From positions 1-44,909 of the forward strand of contig CADDZE010000032.1 of the NCBI GenBank assembly GCA_902812465.1: a DNA stretch of 44,909 nucleotides. The letters run 5' to 3'. Source of the DNA: Acidobacteriota bacterium (GTDB lineage Bacteria > Acidobacteriota > Terriglobia > UBA7540). A model generated the notes under the pieces. That model was not told where the DNA came from. It saw only the letters and a list, made by a program, of their open reading frames with translations, and searched no databases. Below are positions 35,207 through 44,909 of the stretch, in pieces; the stretch's first letter is position 1; each line of letters opens with the position of its first letter. A program made the translations under genes and the position numbers.

Positions 35207-36013
35207 TCAGGCTACGAGATCCTCGCCGCCATCGACGCGGATCACGTTCCCCGTCATCCAGTAAGTGCGATCGTCCATGAGGGCAGCGATGGCCGCGGCC
35301 ACATCCTCAGGTCTGGTGAGCCGCCCCCCCGGATTGCGCAGCCGGGCAAATTCCGCCAGCTTTTCAATCCCCGGAATCTTACTGGAGCCGGGTGTGATGG
35401 TGACGCCGGCCTGGATCGAATTGGCGGTAATGTTGTGGGGCATCAGCTCGAAGGCGAGCTGGCGGATATGGGATTCCAATACCGCCTTGGCCGCGGATAC
35501 CGGTCCGTATTTAGGGATCACGCTGTGTCCGCCGGCACTGGTCATAGCAAAGATGCGGCTGCCAGCGCGCAGCATCTTTCGCTGCATCAACTCCTGTACC
35601 CAGTAGACCAGGTTGTTGCCCATCACGTCGAGGGTCATTTCCATCTGCGCTTGCGATACCTGCCCGTCCCGCGAGTCAGCGAGGTACGGCAGCAGGGAGC
35701 CAAAGGCCACCGAGTGCAGAAAGACCTTGATGAAGTGATCGCCGCCCTTTTGCTTCCAGTGCTCCTGCATGCGATCCAGACTTTCTGCACGCTTGGCCGC
35801 GTCCGCCGCGTTGATGTTGAAGAACAGGACGTCCTGCCCGGTGGCCCGGATCGCCTCCATCACCTCGTTGACATGCGGCATGGCCGAGCGCCTGTCAAAA
35901 TGCACTCCGAAAATGCTGAGCCCGGCGCGGGCCAGTTCCTTGCTGGTTGCCTCTCCGAATCCACTCGATGCACCCACAATGAGGGCCCACGGCGTGGGCT
36001 TGGTTTCCGTCAT
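35207..36013 (-). CDS. FabL-like enoyl-ACP reductase (short-chain dehydrogenase)
   Basis: A 268-residue SDR. The cofactor site is VGASSGFGEATSKELARAGL. The active site is Y169-X6-K176 (KYGPVSAAK) with Ser in MTSAGG before it. That Tyr-X6-Lys spacing belongs to enoyl-ACP reductases (FabI, FabL, InhA), not to the Tyr-X3-Lys of ordinary SDRs. TANSIQAGVTITPGSS and GNVIRVDGGEDLV are also like FabL/FabI. It would reduce the enoyl-ACP double bond in the last step of fatty acid elongation, or a related enoyl substrate. The basic N-terminal region RRSAMPHVNEVMEAI might favour NADPH. I do not assign fabI or fabL firmly. It stands alone on the minus strand. Confidence 0.85.
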   Translation of the reverse strand: MTETKPTPWALIVGASSGFGEATSKELARAGLSIFGVHFDRRSAMPHVNEVMEAIRATGQDVLFFNINAADAAKRAESLDRMQEHWKQKGGDHFIKVFLHSVAFGSLLPYLADSRDGQVSQAQMEMTLDVMGNNLVYWVQELMQRKMLRAGSRIFAMTSAGGHSVIPKYGPVSAAKAVLESHIRQLAFELMPHNITANSIQAGVTITPGSSKIPGIEKLAEFARLRNPGGRLTRPEDVAAAIAALMDDRTYWMTGNVIRVDGGEDLVA

Positions 36014-36131
36014 CTTGGCTCCTCTCCTGGATCGTTTGCTTGCCGCCAGTGAACCCGGCGCCGCGCGCTACCCCCGGGGAGGGTACTCGCGCGAAGGCGC
36101 GGGAACGACGCAGGGCGGACGGCGCACCGCG

Positions 36132-36635
36132 TTACCTCTTTTCCGTTCCTGCTGCCGGCATGGCTCGGCGTACCACGATCCGCCGTTCGTCCCCGCCCAA
36201 GTGCGTGAGCTCAATCTCGATGCGGGGCACCGGCAGTTCAGGACCCAGCTTGTCGCCCCACTCGATGAGAACCGTCGCCCGCGCGGCCATGAGCTCTTCC
36301 AGGCCTAAGGTTTCGATCTCCCGGCTGCCTTCCACCCGGTAGAGGTCAGCATGGTAAACGCAATGGTCGCCTTGCCGGTACTCGTGAACCAGCGTGAAGC
36401 TCGGACTGGTGACATCCTCCTCGCGAGCGGCGCCCAGACCCACAACAATGCCCTTGGCCAGGGTTGTCTTGCCGCTTCCCAGTTCGCCTCGCAGCAACAC
36501 GACGCAAGGGGGCTGGAGCAGGTGCACGAGGCTCGATCCCAAGGCTTGAGTCTCTTCCGGCGAGTGAGTCATGAACTCTAGGAGCGTTTCGAGGCTGCAG
36601 CCTGCCGAAGTCTGGTGATCAGTGATAGTGCTCAT
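36132..36635 (-). CDS. tsaE: tRNA threonylcarbamoyladenosine biosynthesis ATPase TsaE
   Basis: A 167-residue P-loop ATPase. Walker A is GELGSGKTT (50-58), followed by the family-typical VTSPSFTLVHEYRQGDHCVYHADLYR and ELMAARATVLIEWGDKLG. TsaE works with TsaB, TsaC and TsaD to place the t6A37 modification on tRNAs that read ANN codons. It follows nnrD by 34 bases on the same strand, the usual yjeF-yjeE neighbourhood. There is no sign of truncation. Confidence 0.95.
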   Translation of the reverse strand: MSTITDHQTSAGCSLETLLEFMTHSPEETQALGSSLVHLLQPPCVVLLRGELGSGKTTLAKGIVVGLGAAREEDVTSPSFTLVHEYRQGDHCVYHADLYRVEGSREIETLGLEELMAARATVLIEWGDKLGPELPVPRIEIELTHLGGDERRIVVRRAMPAAGTEKR

Positions 36636-36669
36636 GTCGCAAAGGGGCGTAAAGCCGACGGGTATTGAG

Positions 36670-38250
36670 CTAAGACCTGCTCACGCTGGCCCGCAATTCC
36701 TGAAAAGCCTGCGGCACCGCTTCCAGCAGGTCGCTGGCGATCATCGAAGCCTCACCCTTCTCGCGAGCCGCCCAATCGCCGGCGAGGCCATGCAGGTAGA
36801 CCGCAGCGGCCGCCACTTCGTTGGCAGGCCGGTCGCGATGCTGGGCGAGCAGGCCAGCGACGAGACCCGTCAGAACGTCGCCGGTGCCGCCCGTGGCCAT
36901 GCCGGGGTTTCCGGTGGGGTTTACCCGCACACGGCCTTCGGGTGAAGCGACCAGCGTGCGAAAGCCTTTCAGCACCAGATGAACCTGGTGCTGGCGGGCG
37001 AAGTCGCGCGCCACACCGATGCGGTCCTGTGCGACCGCCGCCGTACTCTTGCCGATAAGCCGGGCCATCTCGCCCGGATGGGGCGTTAGGATGCGGACCC
37101 GGCCGGCCGCCTGGAGCGCGGCTGGGCAGCCGGCAAAGGCATTTACGCCGTCAGCGTCCAGAACGACAGGCGCCGGACAGCGATTCACCGCGCTTTGCAC
37201 GACTTCGGCGGTTTCCGGATGCATCCCCAAGCCCGGGCCCACCGCCACGACGGACTTGCCTTCCATCAGCCGGTCCAGGCGGCCGTCATCCAGGGCACGC
37301 CGGGAAACAGTACCCGCCTCCGTTTCGGGCAGAGGCTCGGTCATGAATTCCATGCCCAGGGAGGCCACTATGGGTAGCGCGCTGCGCGGCGTGGCGACGG
37401 TCACTAAGCCAGCGCCGGCGCGGAGGGCGGCTTTGGCGGTCATCGCTGCGGCCCCCGTCTTGCCGACCGAACCGGCCAGAACCAGCACGTGACCATAGGT
37501 TCCCTTGTGCGAGGTTAGTGGACGGCGCTGGACCACCCAGGCGAAATCCCCAGGCTGGATGAGCTCCAGAAACAACTCCGGATCCTCTAGAGCTTCGGGC
37601 GGAGTGCCGATCTGCTTCACCACCCATTCGCCGACGTATTCGCAAGCCGGCGGAAAGACATGGGCCATCTTCGGGGCGGTGAAGGTGACGGAAGCGTGGG
37701 CGTGCACGCACTCCCCGATGAGCTCACCGGTGTCAGCGGAGAGCCCGCTGGGTAGGTCGATCGCCACGATGCGCGGACCAGCGAGACGATTCACGTCGCG
37801 CACCACCTCCAGCAAAAGCCCCTCGAGCGGCTTGGAAAGGCCGGTGCCCAGGAGGCCGTCGATCAACAGGGTGGCTTCCTGCAGCGCGGGTTTGACGCGC
37901 GTCCAGGTCTCCAGGTTCTCAACAATCTCCGGCGCCCCGGTTGCCGCCAACCGTTCGAAGTTCACCGCCGCATCGCCCCGAAGGTGTTCGGGCCGGGCGA
38001 ACAACAGCACCCGCGGTCTGGCCCCCCGCTCGCGCAACAGGCGCGCTACAACGAAGCCATCGCCCCCGTTGTTCCCGCGCCCGCAAAGGATCAGCATGCG
38101 CTGCCCGCTCAGCGGAGCGAATCGCGCCTCCAGGAACTCTACCACCCCGGCGCCCGCGTTCTCCATCAGAGTCAGGCTGGGGACGCCGTAGCGTTCCGTG
38201 GTGAGGCGGTCGATATACTGCATTTGCGCGGCGGTAAGAATCTTCATCAT
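36670..38250 (-). CDS. nnr: Bifunctional NAD(P)H-hydrate epimerase / ADP-dependent dehydratase
   Basis: A 526-residue fusion enzyme that repairs hydrated NAD(P)H. The epimerase domain fills about 1-215 (MENAGAGVVEFLEA, LCGRGNNGGDGFVVARLL, AIDLPSGLSADTGE). The dehydratase domain fills about 230-526 (GHVLVLAGSVGKTGAAAMTA, VAVGPGLG, LDADGVNAFAG, LTPHPGEMARLIG, and NPGMATGGTGDVLTGLVA near the ATP site). It starts at an ATG pair at 38250/38247, with a short purine-rich stretch upstream. It forms an operon with tsaE. The order and length equal the E. coli NnrDE-like protein (YjeF). Confidence 0.95.
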   Translation of the reverse strand: MMKILTAAQMQYIDRLTTERYGVPSLTLMENAGAGVVEFLEARFAPLSGQRMLILCGRGNNGGDGFVVARLLRERGARPRVLLFARPEHLRGDAAVNFERLAATGAPEIVENLETWTRVKPALQEATLLIDGLLGTGLSKPLEGLLLEVVRDVNRLAGPRIVAIDLPSGLSADTGELIGECVHAHASVTFTAPKMAHVFPPACEYVGEWVVKQIGTPPEALEDPELFLELIQPGDFAWVVQRRPLTSHKGTYGHVLVLAGSVGKTGAAAMTAKAALRAGAGLVTVATPRSALPIVASLGMEFMTEPLPETEAGTVSRRALDDGRLDRLMEGKSVVAVGPGLGMHPETAEVVQSAVNRCPAPVVLDADGVNAFAGCPAALQAAGRVRILTPHPGEMARLIGKSTAAVAQDRIGVARDFARQHQVHLVLKGFRTLVASPEGRVRVNPTGNPGMATGGTGDVLTGLVAGLLAQHRDRPANEVAAAAVYLHGLAGDWAAREKGEASMIASDLLEAVPQAFQELRASVSRS

Positions 38251-38345
38251 CTCATAGCTTTCCCGGGGCACTGCTCCGACGGCGAGGCCAGGCACGCTGG
38301 AAGCGACGAACGGAGATTTTCCCTGAGCACGTCGCGGAGCAGCCC

Positions 38346-40457
38346 TTACACGGCCTTGGCAGCGAGCAGGGTCATGTCATCCTGCAGCTCCGGGCTTCCG
38401 GTCCATTCGCTCACACTGCGATAGATCTCCTCCACCAGGGTCTCGGGCGGCGCGTTGGCGGCGCGTCGCAGAACTTCGAGCAGGCGCTCCTCGCCAAACT
38501 CTTCTCCGTAGGAATTCTCCGGCTCGGTGATGCCATCGGTGTAAGCGAGCAGGAGGTCTCCCGGCTCGAGCTGGACCACCGCCTGGTCATACTTCGCGGT
38601 GGCAAACAACCCTACCACTGTGCCTCCCGCCGCCAAGCGCTCCACGGAGCCGCGGCGGAGCAGGATGGGTGGCGGGTGCCCGGCCGTCGTGTAGGTGAGG
38701 CGCCGGCAGGAACCATCGTACACGGCGTAGAAGAAGGTGGCGTACTTCTCCCGCGGCGTGCTGGCATAGAGCTGGCGGTTGAGCCGCCCCACGACCTCGG
38801 CGGTGGAAATGGGAACGAGGTCGCCCGCACCGTGGGGTGAGTGGCCATTATAGAACTGAGCGTGAAGCGAGGATTGAATGGCTGCCATCAGCAGGGCTGC
38901 TGAAATCCCTTTGCCGCTGATGTCTCCCAGCACCAGGCCGAGCCGGTCCTCCCCCAGCTCGAGGAAGTCGTAATAATCGCCGCTCACCACCCGGGCAGGC
39001 TTGCAGACCCCGTGGATTTGCAGTCCGGCCACCTGAGGGGCGGTGCGCGGGAAGAGCTGGTGCTGCACCTCGCGCGCAATCTCGAGTTCGCCCTCGAGGC
39101 GCGTCTTTTCCAGCGACTCTTTGAGCAACCGCTCGACGGAGGCGGTCATGCCGTCAAAGGCTTCTCCCAAGGCGCTGAGTTGGTCCGTGGCGGGCAAGCC
39201 AATGCGATAGGAAAAGTCACCCAGTTTTACCCGCTCCGTCGCCTTCTGCAGCTTGTCGACGGTCTTGGTCATAGAACGGGTCAAGCGGATGCCGATGACC
39301 AACGCGAGGAACTCGAGGAGAAGGAACAGCAGCCCCAGTACCGCGAAAGCGTACCAGTAGACGCTAGAAAAGAATCCCAGGGTGGAAACGAGCTGGGTAT
39401 CGAGAGCGGTGACCCGCGACGTCACATAAAAGATCCCCACGCCTTCGCGCTTTTCCTCGGTGGCGTTCCAGGGCACTACCATCAGGCTCTGCGCGTTATA
39501 CACGGTGTAATCGAACCGGCTGGCCGGGGGTGGTACCTGGAGGGACTTGGAGCGAATGGTGAAAGCGGGCCGGGGACCCTGATCGGTACTGAGGATGACG
39601 CCTTGCCGGTGGGGTTGGCCAACCGAGAGGCTGACGTTCACTCCCTTTGGCGGGCTGGGCGAGGTGCCGGCTTCGGATCCACCAAGCTCCGGCAAAACGA
39701 CGCCTACCGGGCCAATGCCGGCGCCGATCTGGTCCAGCAGCTCCGGGGTGATGGGCTGGGAGACGATCAGCACTAGCTCACCCTGACGGGTTGGCTGGCG
39801 CTGCAGGGAGCGGAGCAGTACCTGCTTTCCATCGAGCACAATGTCGCTAAGGTCGTCGCGGTGAAGCCAGGAAGGTACTTCCACGGGCTTCACGGCTGCG
39901 CCGTCTGCGGGCCGGAAAGCGCGCACCTGGCCTCCGACACGAATCGTAATCTCCAGGCCCGGGTAGGAAACTCCGTAACCGCGCAGATCAGCGACTACGA
40001 AGTTCTGCAGCTGGTCGATGAGCTGGCGCGGCGAGCCCTGGGGCACTAGCTCGGCCTGGTGGACCATCAGGTGGCTGAGTTGATCGAGGCTTTCGACGTG
40101 GTGGCGAAAGTTCGAGGCCACGAGGAAGGAAGCGAATTGGCCATTGATAATGTAGGCCGCTAGCCCTACCAAAAGCAGAATCAGGACGATAGGGACGACG
40201 GCAATGAAGAAATAAGCCAGGATGAGGCGCCGCCGCAGATGCCAGAGGAACCGCCGGCGCAGCACGCCTACCAGCCTCACCATTCCGTAAACCGCCACCG
40301 GAATGAAGCACAGCCAGAAGACGACCCAGAGAAAGACCGGCGCTCCTCCCAAGACAGTACGGGTTAGCCACAGGGCAAGCCCATACGCCACCGTCCAGGC
40401 AGAGAAGCGGACCATGCGGCGGCGGCGATATTCTTGCAGAAGGCGATCCAGCCTCAT
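38346..40457 (-). CDS. Membrane-bound PP2C/SpoIIE-type serine phosphatase with HAMP (RsbU-like)
   Basis: A 703-residue sensor phosphatase. The N-terminus has two close helices (MVRFSAWTVAYGLALWLTRT, VFLWVVFWLCFIPVAVYGMV) and a third (LILAYFFIAVVPIVLILLLV). Then comes a periplasmic domain of about 270 residues, a fourth helix (WYAFAVLGLLFLLLEFLALV) and a HAMP region (RLTRSMTKTVDKLQKATERV). The phosphatase domain carries EIAREVQHQLFP, RVVSGDYYDFLEL, GLVLGDISGKGISAALLM, TYTTAGHPPPILL and LQDDMTLLAAK, the usual metal ligands of the RsbU/SpoIIE group. It should dephosphorylate an anti-sigma antagonist when it senses a periplasmic signal. No such partner gene is near. AGGA lies 8 bases before the ATG. 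Confidence 0.93.
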   Translation of the reverse strand: MRLDRLLQEYRRRRMVRFSAWTVAYGLALWLTRTVLGGAPVFLWVVFWLCFIPVAVYGMVRLVGVLRRRFLWHLRRRLILAYFFIAVVPIVLILLLVGLAAYIINGQFASFLVASNFRHHVESLDQLSHLMVHQAELVPQGSPRQLIDQLQNFVVADLRGYGVSYPGLEITIRVGGQVRAFRPADGAAVKPVEVPSWLHRDDLSDIVLDGKQVLLRSLQRQPTRQGELVLIVSQPITPELLDQIGAGIGPVGVVLPELGGSEAGTSPSPPKGVNVSLSVGQPHRQGVILSTDQGPRPAFTIRSKSLQVPPPASRFDYTVYNAQSLMVVPWNATEEKREGVGIFYVTSRVTALDTQLVSTLGFFSSVYWYAFAVLGLLFLLLEFLALVIGIRLTRSMTKTVDKLQKATERVKLGDFSYRIGLPATDQLSALGEAFDGMTASVERLLKESLEKTRLEGELEIAREVQHQLFPRTAPQVAGLQIHGVCKPARVVSGDYYDFLELGEDRLGLVLGDISGKGISAALLMAAIQSSLHAQFYNGHSPHGAGDLVPISTAEVVGRLNRQLYASTPREKYATFFYAVYDGSCRRLTYTTAGHPPPILLRRGSVERLAAGGTVVGLFATAKYDQAVVQLEPGDLLLAYTDGITEPENSYGEEFGEERLLEVLRRAANAPPETLVEEIYRSVSEWTGSPELQDDMTLLAAKAV

Positions 40458-40668
40458 CGGGACGTCCTAAGCAGGTGCCTCGCTGAGCAGGATGATCGAC
40501 TTCCGGGCTTACTTCGTTCGGCGAAGCTGGGAGTTGTTCCTCACCCTGCTTCGGGCGGGCTCGGAGCGAAGCGATGGCGGAATCCGAATTTCTTCCTTGG
40601 CCCAGCGTGCTATTGGGCTGAGGTCTTCTCAGCAGCCTATCAGTTTAGCAGGAAGTAGCGAGAGTTTG

Positions 40669-40688
40669 AGAGGCCCCCGGGGCCCTCT
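40669..40688 (-). terminator. GC-rich hairpin just after the permease stop
   Basis: AGAGG and CCTCT pair around a near-palindromic CCCCCGGGGC core, starting 3 bases beyond the permease stop codon (40692). There is one central mismatch and no T-run, so termination is only possible, not shown. Confidence 0.3.
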
Positions 40689-40691
40689 GCC

Positions 40692-42263
40692 CTAGGGCTC
40701 GGTTCTGACGATATCCGCCAAGGCCCCGCTTCGGGCCGTCGCCTGCACCACGCTGTGACGCCGGCCGTAGCCAAAGTAGATGCAAAGGCCGATGACCAAC
40801 CACACGAGCAGGCGAATCCAGGTGGTGCGGGGCAAGCTGGCCATCATTCCAAGGGAAATCGCCGCCCCCAGGATCGGAACCAGGGGCACGAGGGGTGTCT
40901 TAAACGGACGCTTCAGATCGGGGCGCCGCACGCGCAGCACCCATACGCCCAGGCAGACAATGACGAAGGCGAGCAGGGTACCAATGTTCACGAGGGAAGC
41001 CAGATCCCCGATCGTCAGAACCGAAGCGAAGGTGGCCGCGAAGACGCCTACCACGATCGAGGTGATCCATGGGGTACGAAAGCGCGGGTGAACAGCGCTG
41101 GCCCAGCGCGGCAGCAAGCCGTCGCGCGACATAGAGTAGAGGACGCGCGACTGTCCATAAAGCATCACCAGCATGACGCTGGCCAAGCCCGCCACTACGC
41201 CCGCGTCAACCAGGACGCTGCCCCAATGGATTCCGATCGCATCCACGCCGACGGCCACCGGATCCGCCACATTCAAGCTGGTGTAAGGGACGATGGCCGT
41301 CAGTAGCCCGGCGACGATGATATAAAGGACGGTGCAGATGAGCAGCGAGCCGATAATGCCAATGGGCATGTCCTTCTGAGGATTCCTGGCCTCCTGTGCG
41401 GAAGTAGAGACAGCATCGAAGCCGATGTAGGCGAAGAAGATCACCGCTGCGCCGCGTGCCACCCCCGACCAGCCAAAGGCGCCGAATTGGCCCGTGTTCG
41501 GGGGCAAAAAGGGATGCCAGTTCCGCGCTGCGACGTCCGGATGCTTCAAGACGAACGCGGTCGCCAATCCGATGAAGATAAAGACCACGGTCAGCTTGAT
41601 GGCCACCATCGCAGAGTTGAGGTTGGCCGACTCACGCACCCCAATCACCAGAACCACGGTGACCACAGCGATGGCGAGGCAGGCAACCAGATTGAAGTGC
41701 GCGACCGCGTGCGGCAGGGTGGCCGGATCCACTCCCGCTGCCTGCAGCGCCGGCCTCACGGTCGCCAGCGCGGACCACCTCCCGGCGTAGAAGACCATTT
41801 CCGTGCCCGGTGTCGCGGTCCACTGAGGCGGCAGCTGAATGCCCAGGTCCCGCAGTAAGCTCACAAAGTAGCCGCTCCACCCGGAGGCCACCGTGGCCGC
41901 GCCAAAGGCGTATTCGAGGATCAGATCCCAGCCGATGATCCAGGCAAATATCTCCCCCAGCGTCGCGTACCCATAGGTGTAGGCCGAACCCGCGATCGGT
42001 ATGAGCGAGGCAAACTCCGTGTAGCACAGGCCAGCAAAGGCGCAGCCGATTCCTGCCAGCACAAACGAAATCACGATGGCCGGCCCGGCGTGCATCGCCG
42101 CTGCCTGGCCGGTGAGAACAAAAATGCCCGTGCCGATGATCGCGCCAATCCCCAGCATGATAAGGTTCACGGGACCGAGCGCGCGCTTGAGGGTGTTTGC
42201 GCCTTGTCCCTCAGCTTCGGCCAGGATCGCATCAATCGGCTTCGTGATCAGCAGCTTGGACAT
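40692..42263 (-). CDS. APC-family amino acid permease
   Basis: A 523-residue permease with about twelve membrane helices. The first-helix substrate motif is GIGAIIGTGIFVLTG. The next part (CAFAGLCYTEFASLIPIAGS, AYTYGYATLGEIFAWIIGWD) is typical of the cationic amino acid/YfnA-type APC transporters. A later AYIGFDAVSTSAQEARNPQK and VLYSMSRDGLLPRW also fit. It imports one or more amino acids with a proton; the specificity is unknown. GGAGG is placed 5 bases before the ATG. It is monocistronic, upstream of the phosphatase gene on the same strand with a 234-base gap. Confidence 0.94.
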   Translation of the reverse strand: MSKLLITKPIDAILAEAEGQGANTLKRALGPVNLIMLGIGAIIGTGIFVLTGQAAAMHAGPAIVISFVLAGIGCAFAGLCYTEFASLIPIAGSAYTYGYATLGEIFAWIIGWDLILEYAFGAATVASGWSGYFVSLLRDLGIQLPPQWTATPGTEMVFYAGRWSALATVRPALQAAGVDPATLPHAVAHFNLVACLAIAVVTVVLVIGVRESANLNSAMVAIKLTVVFIFIGLATAFVLKHPDVAARNWHPFLPPNTGQFGAFGWSGVARGAAVIFFAYIGFDAVSTSAQEARNPQKDMPIGIIGSLLICTVLYIIVAGLLTAIVPYTSLNVADPVAVGVDAIGIHWGSVLVDAGVVAGLASVMLVMLYGQSRVLYSMSRDGLLPRWASAVHPRFRTPWITSIVVGVFAATFASVLTIGDLASLVNIGTLLAFVIVCLGVWVLRVRRPDLKRPFKTPLVPLVPILGAAISLGMMASLPRTTWIRLLVWLVIGLCIYFGYGRRHSVVQATARSGALADIVRTEP

Positions 42264-42444
42264 GCATCCTCCAAGGGGAGGTTGACTACCCCTTCCTCAG
42301 GGGTTGCAGGCGGAGGCCGGCATCGGAGTCTTTAAAATAGAGCTGGTGGTGCAGGCTGGAGACCTGGCCTCGCCGCCAGCAAGAATATAGACTGGAACCT
42401 ATCATTCCACAAACGATATCTGCGGCCGCTCGCGGGCTGTGCGG

Positions 42445-43065
42445 TCAACCTTCGAGCGTTGCCAGGAATTCTCTTGCCCGCTGCTCGATGTCCGGGGCCC
42501 GCAGCAAATCGCCGATGACCGCCACGGCGTCCGCCCCCGCGGCGATCACGGAGGGCGCGTTCTCGAGCGTGATGCCTCCGATGGCCACCAGGGGCTTGCG
42601 CGTGGCTTGGCGAGCTTGTTGGACGCCCGCCAGGCCTACTACCGGATCCGCCTGCTTCTTGCTCTCCGTCGGGAACACGGGGCCGATGGCGAGGTAATCC
42701 GCGCTGGTGGCCTCTCCGGCACGAACCTGAGCCAAGTTGTGCGTCGAAAGGCCGATCACCGAGCCTGGGGGGAGGAGCGCGCGCGCCAGTTCCACCGGGA
42801 GATCATCCTGGCCCAGGTGAACGCCGGCAGCACCAGTGAGCAGCGCGACGTCCGCGCGGTCGTTCACGATGAACAGCGAGCGATACGAGCCGGCGAGCAC
42901 CGCCAGCTGCCGGCAGCGCTCAAAGAGCTGCCGGGTGGGGCTTCCCTTGTCGCGATACTGCAGGGCGCGCACGCCCGCGCGCAGCAGCGACTCCGCCAAC
43001 GCGGCTACGGGGCGCTCGCCCGCTTGCGCGGCATCCAGAATGGCGTAGAGCTTGGGGAGCTGCAC
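42445..43065 (-). CDS. thiE: Thiamine-phosphate synthase ThiE
   Basis: A 206-residue TIM-barrel enzyme that joins HMP-pyrophosphate and thiazole phosphate to thiamine phosphate. Motifs: [44 protein letters not shown] with [41 protein letters not shown], and [12 protein letters not shown]. The GTG at 43065 has GGAGG twelve bases upstream and starts just before the conserved part. A GTG at 43098 would add 11 residues. It follows accC on the same strand with only a short gap. No other thi gene is seen. Confidence 0.93.
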   Translation of the reverse strand: MQLPKLYAILDAAQAGERPVAALAESLLRAGVRALQYRDKGSPTRQLFERCRQLAVLAGSYRSLFIVNDRADVALLTGAAGVHLGQDDLPVELARALLPPGSVIGLSTHNLAQVRAGEATSADYLAIGPVFPTESKKQADPVVGLAGVQQARQATRKPLVAIGGITLENAPSVIAAGADAVAVIGDLLRAPDIEQRAREFLATLEG

Positions 43066-43116
43066 CGGACGCGGACTCCTCCCGCAAGGCGCACCCACCC
43101 GCCGGCGCCCTGGGTG

Positions 43117-44469
43117 TCAAACCACGCCCGCGCCGTTGCGGGAAAACCGCGCCAAAAACCGGGTGTCGTAGTTCCCGGCCTGGAAATCGGGGTCGGCCAT
43201 GATTCGCTCGTGCAGCGGAATGGAGGTCGATATCCCCTCGATCACAAACATCGAGAGGGCGCGCGCCATGCGGCGGATGGCTTCGCTGCGGTCTTGACCG
43301 TGGGCGATCAGTTTGGCAATCAGCGAGTCGTAGTAGGGCGTGACCACCGACTCGGCGTACACGGTTGGGTCGACCCGAATGCCCGGCCCCCCGGGCAGAT
43401 GCACGCCCGTCACCTTGCCGACGCTGGGAGCGAACGTTTCTGGGTGCTCGGCGACGATGCGGCACTCGATGGCGTGCCCTCGCACTTCAACGGTTTCGCC
43501 CTCGAGGGGAAGGGGCTCGCCGGCGGCAATGCGGATCTGCTGCTTCACCAGGTCGATGCCCGTGACCATCTCGGTGACCGGATGTTCGACCTGGATGCGC
43601 GTGTTCATCTCCAGGAAGTAGAGGTTGCGCTGCTCGTCCATCAGAAACTCCACCGTGCCGGCGTTGGTGTAGCCCACCTGCTTCAGCGCCTCAACCACCT
43701 GGTGTCCCACCTGGCAACGCCGCGCGGCGTCCAGGCGCGGTGAAGGCGACTCCTCCACCAGCTTCTGATGCCGCCGCTGGATGCTGCACTCGCGTTCTCC
43801 CAGATGAATCACCTTGCCGCGCTGGTCCCCCAGAACTTGGAACTCAATATGGCGAGGGGCGGCAATGTATTTCTCGAGGTAGACGTCGGGTGAGCCAAAG
43901 GCGGCCATGGCCTCCGTTCGGGCGGTGCGGACCTGGTCCGGCAGGTCCTGGGCGGACAGGGCCAGGCGCATCCCCCGTCCCCCGCCTCCAGCCGCGGCCT
44001 TGATCATCACCGGATAGCCGATGCGCTGGGCAGCCTCCAGCGCCTCCTCTTCCGAGGCCACCACGCCCGAGCCGGGCAGCACCGGCAGGCCCAGGTCGGC
44101 CATGGCCTGGCGCGCCCGGTTCTTGTCTCCCATCAAGCGCATGACTTCCGGGCGGGGACCGATGAAGGTAATGTTGCAGCTCTCGCACACCTCGGCGAAG
44201 TGGGCGTTCTCAGAAAGAAACCCATAGCCGGGATGGATGGCGTCCGCGTCTGTGATCTCCGCGGCAGAAATAATGCTGGCCACGTTCAAATAGCTCTCCG
44301 AGCTGGGGGGCGGGCCAATGCAGATCGCCTCATCCGCAAAACGCACGTGCAACGCGTCGCGGTCCGCTTCGGAATAGACCGCGACGGTGGGAATACCCAG
44401 TTCCTTGCACGCGCAGATTACCCGCAGCGCGATTTCACCGCGGTTGGCAATGAGAATTTTCCGAAACAT
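43117..44469 (-). CDS. accC: Biotin carboxylase subunit of acetyl-CoA carboxylase
   Basis: A 450-residue ATP-grasp enzyme that carboxylates the biotin of AccB, the first step of fatty acid synthesis. Motifs: [45 protein letters not shown] (ATP loop), [57 protein letters not shown] with [12 protein letters not shown], and [20 protein letters not shown]. The start at the ATG at 44469 gives the normal N-terminus; the ATG-like extension to 44487 is not needed. accB lies 44 bases upstream and thiE 51 bases downstream, so it is probably one operon. Confidence 0.97.
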   Translation of the reverse strand: MFRKILIANRGEIALRVICACKELGIPTVAVYSEADRDALHVRFADEAICIGPPPSSESYLNVASIISAAEITDADAIHPGYGFLSENAHFAEVCESCNITFIGPRPEVMRLMGDKNRARQAMADLGLPVLPGSGVVASEEEALEAAQRIGYPVMIKAAAGGGGRGMRLALSAQDLPDQVRTARTEAMAAFGSPDVYLEKYIAAPRHIEFQVLGDQRGKVIHLGERECSIQRRHQKLVEESPSPRLDAARRCQVGHQVVEALKQVGYTNAGTVEFLMDEQRNLYFLEMNTRIQVEHPVTEMVTGIDLVKQQIRIAAGEPLPLEGETVEVRGHAIECRIVAEHPETFAPSVGKVTGVHLPGGPGIRVDPTVYAESVVTPYYDSLIAKLIAHGQDRSEAIRRMARALSMFVIEGISTSIPLHERIMADPDFQAGNYDTRFLARFSRNGAGVV

Positions 44470-44513
44470 CGGTCCAAGCTGGGACACGCCTGCCCCGGGT
44501 CCTGTGCGGGAAG

Positions 44514-44909
<396 letters not shown>

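Noticed and set aside
42439-43743. 434-codon plus-strand frame opposite thiE and accC
   Set aside because: Antisense of two clearly conserved genes, with no recognisable motif of its own.

Overview
The window is GC-rich, gene-dense bacterial chromosome, most likely from an acidobacterium (Acidobacteriota), perhaps from an assembled metagenome. The best clue is the truncated gene at the left edge: a secreted protein with the 'NLVLVRVVVRDRNG...LRQEDF' pattern of the VWFA-related Acidobacterial domain family. Small secreted and coiled-coil proteins that I associate with that phylum support this. I see no insertion sequence, integrase, phage gene, CRISPR array or rRNA. Most of the window is ordinary core and accessory chromosome.

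Layout. 1-5.1 kb: the VWFA-type protein (-), a membrane-anchored metallophosphoesterase (+), an ABC ATPase with no nearby permease, and a membrane-anchored NEW3-domain protein (both -). 5.1-6.9 kb: tRNA-Ser(CGA) with encoded CCA, tadA, and a Tat-exported TIM-barrel sugar isomerase broken by two compensating frameshifts. 6.9-11.5 kb: a four-gene MacAB/LolCDE-like export operon (two permeases, adaptor, ATPase). 11.6-22.7 kb: DUF488, an unknown gene, coaX, birA, valS, a long-tailed response regulator, murB, 3-hydroxyacyl-CoA dehydrogenase and thiolase. 22.7-26.1 kb: a divergent pair, a PQQ-like beta-propeller protein and a PIG-L deacetylase with a NEW3 tail.

26.1-32.8 kb holds the most coherent accessory system: a CusCBA-type Cu(I)/Ag(I) efflux operon. 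A small Cys/His-rich membrane protein leads it. A perfect inverted repeat (TTGAAAC-N4-GTTTCAA) lies directly before cusC. The adaptor carries a C-terminal FixH/YtkA-like domain with a Met cluster, and the pump keeps three Met residues at the spacing of the E. coli CusA metal site.

32.8-34.4 kb is unusual: about 1.6 kb with only one small secreted-protein gene, flanked on both sides by strong inverted repeats. One of these folds as a multi-stem junction closed by a perfect 10-bp helix with alternative pairings inside. This is my best candidate for an undescribed structured RNA.

34.4-44.9 kb: rhomboid protease, a FabL-like enoyl-ACP reductase, tsaE-nnrD, a SpoIIE/PP2C-type phosphatase, an APC amino-acid permease, and accB-accC-thiE reading off the right edge. 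birA at 13.8 kb encodes the ligase that would biotinylate the AccB at the right edge.
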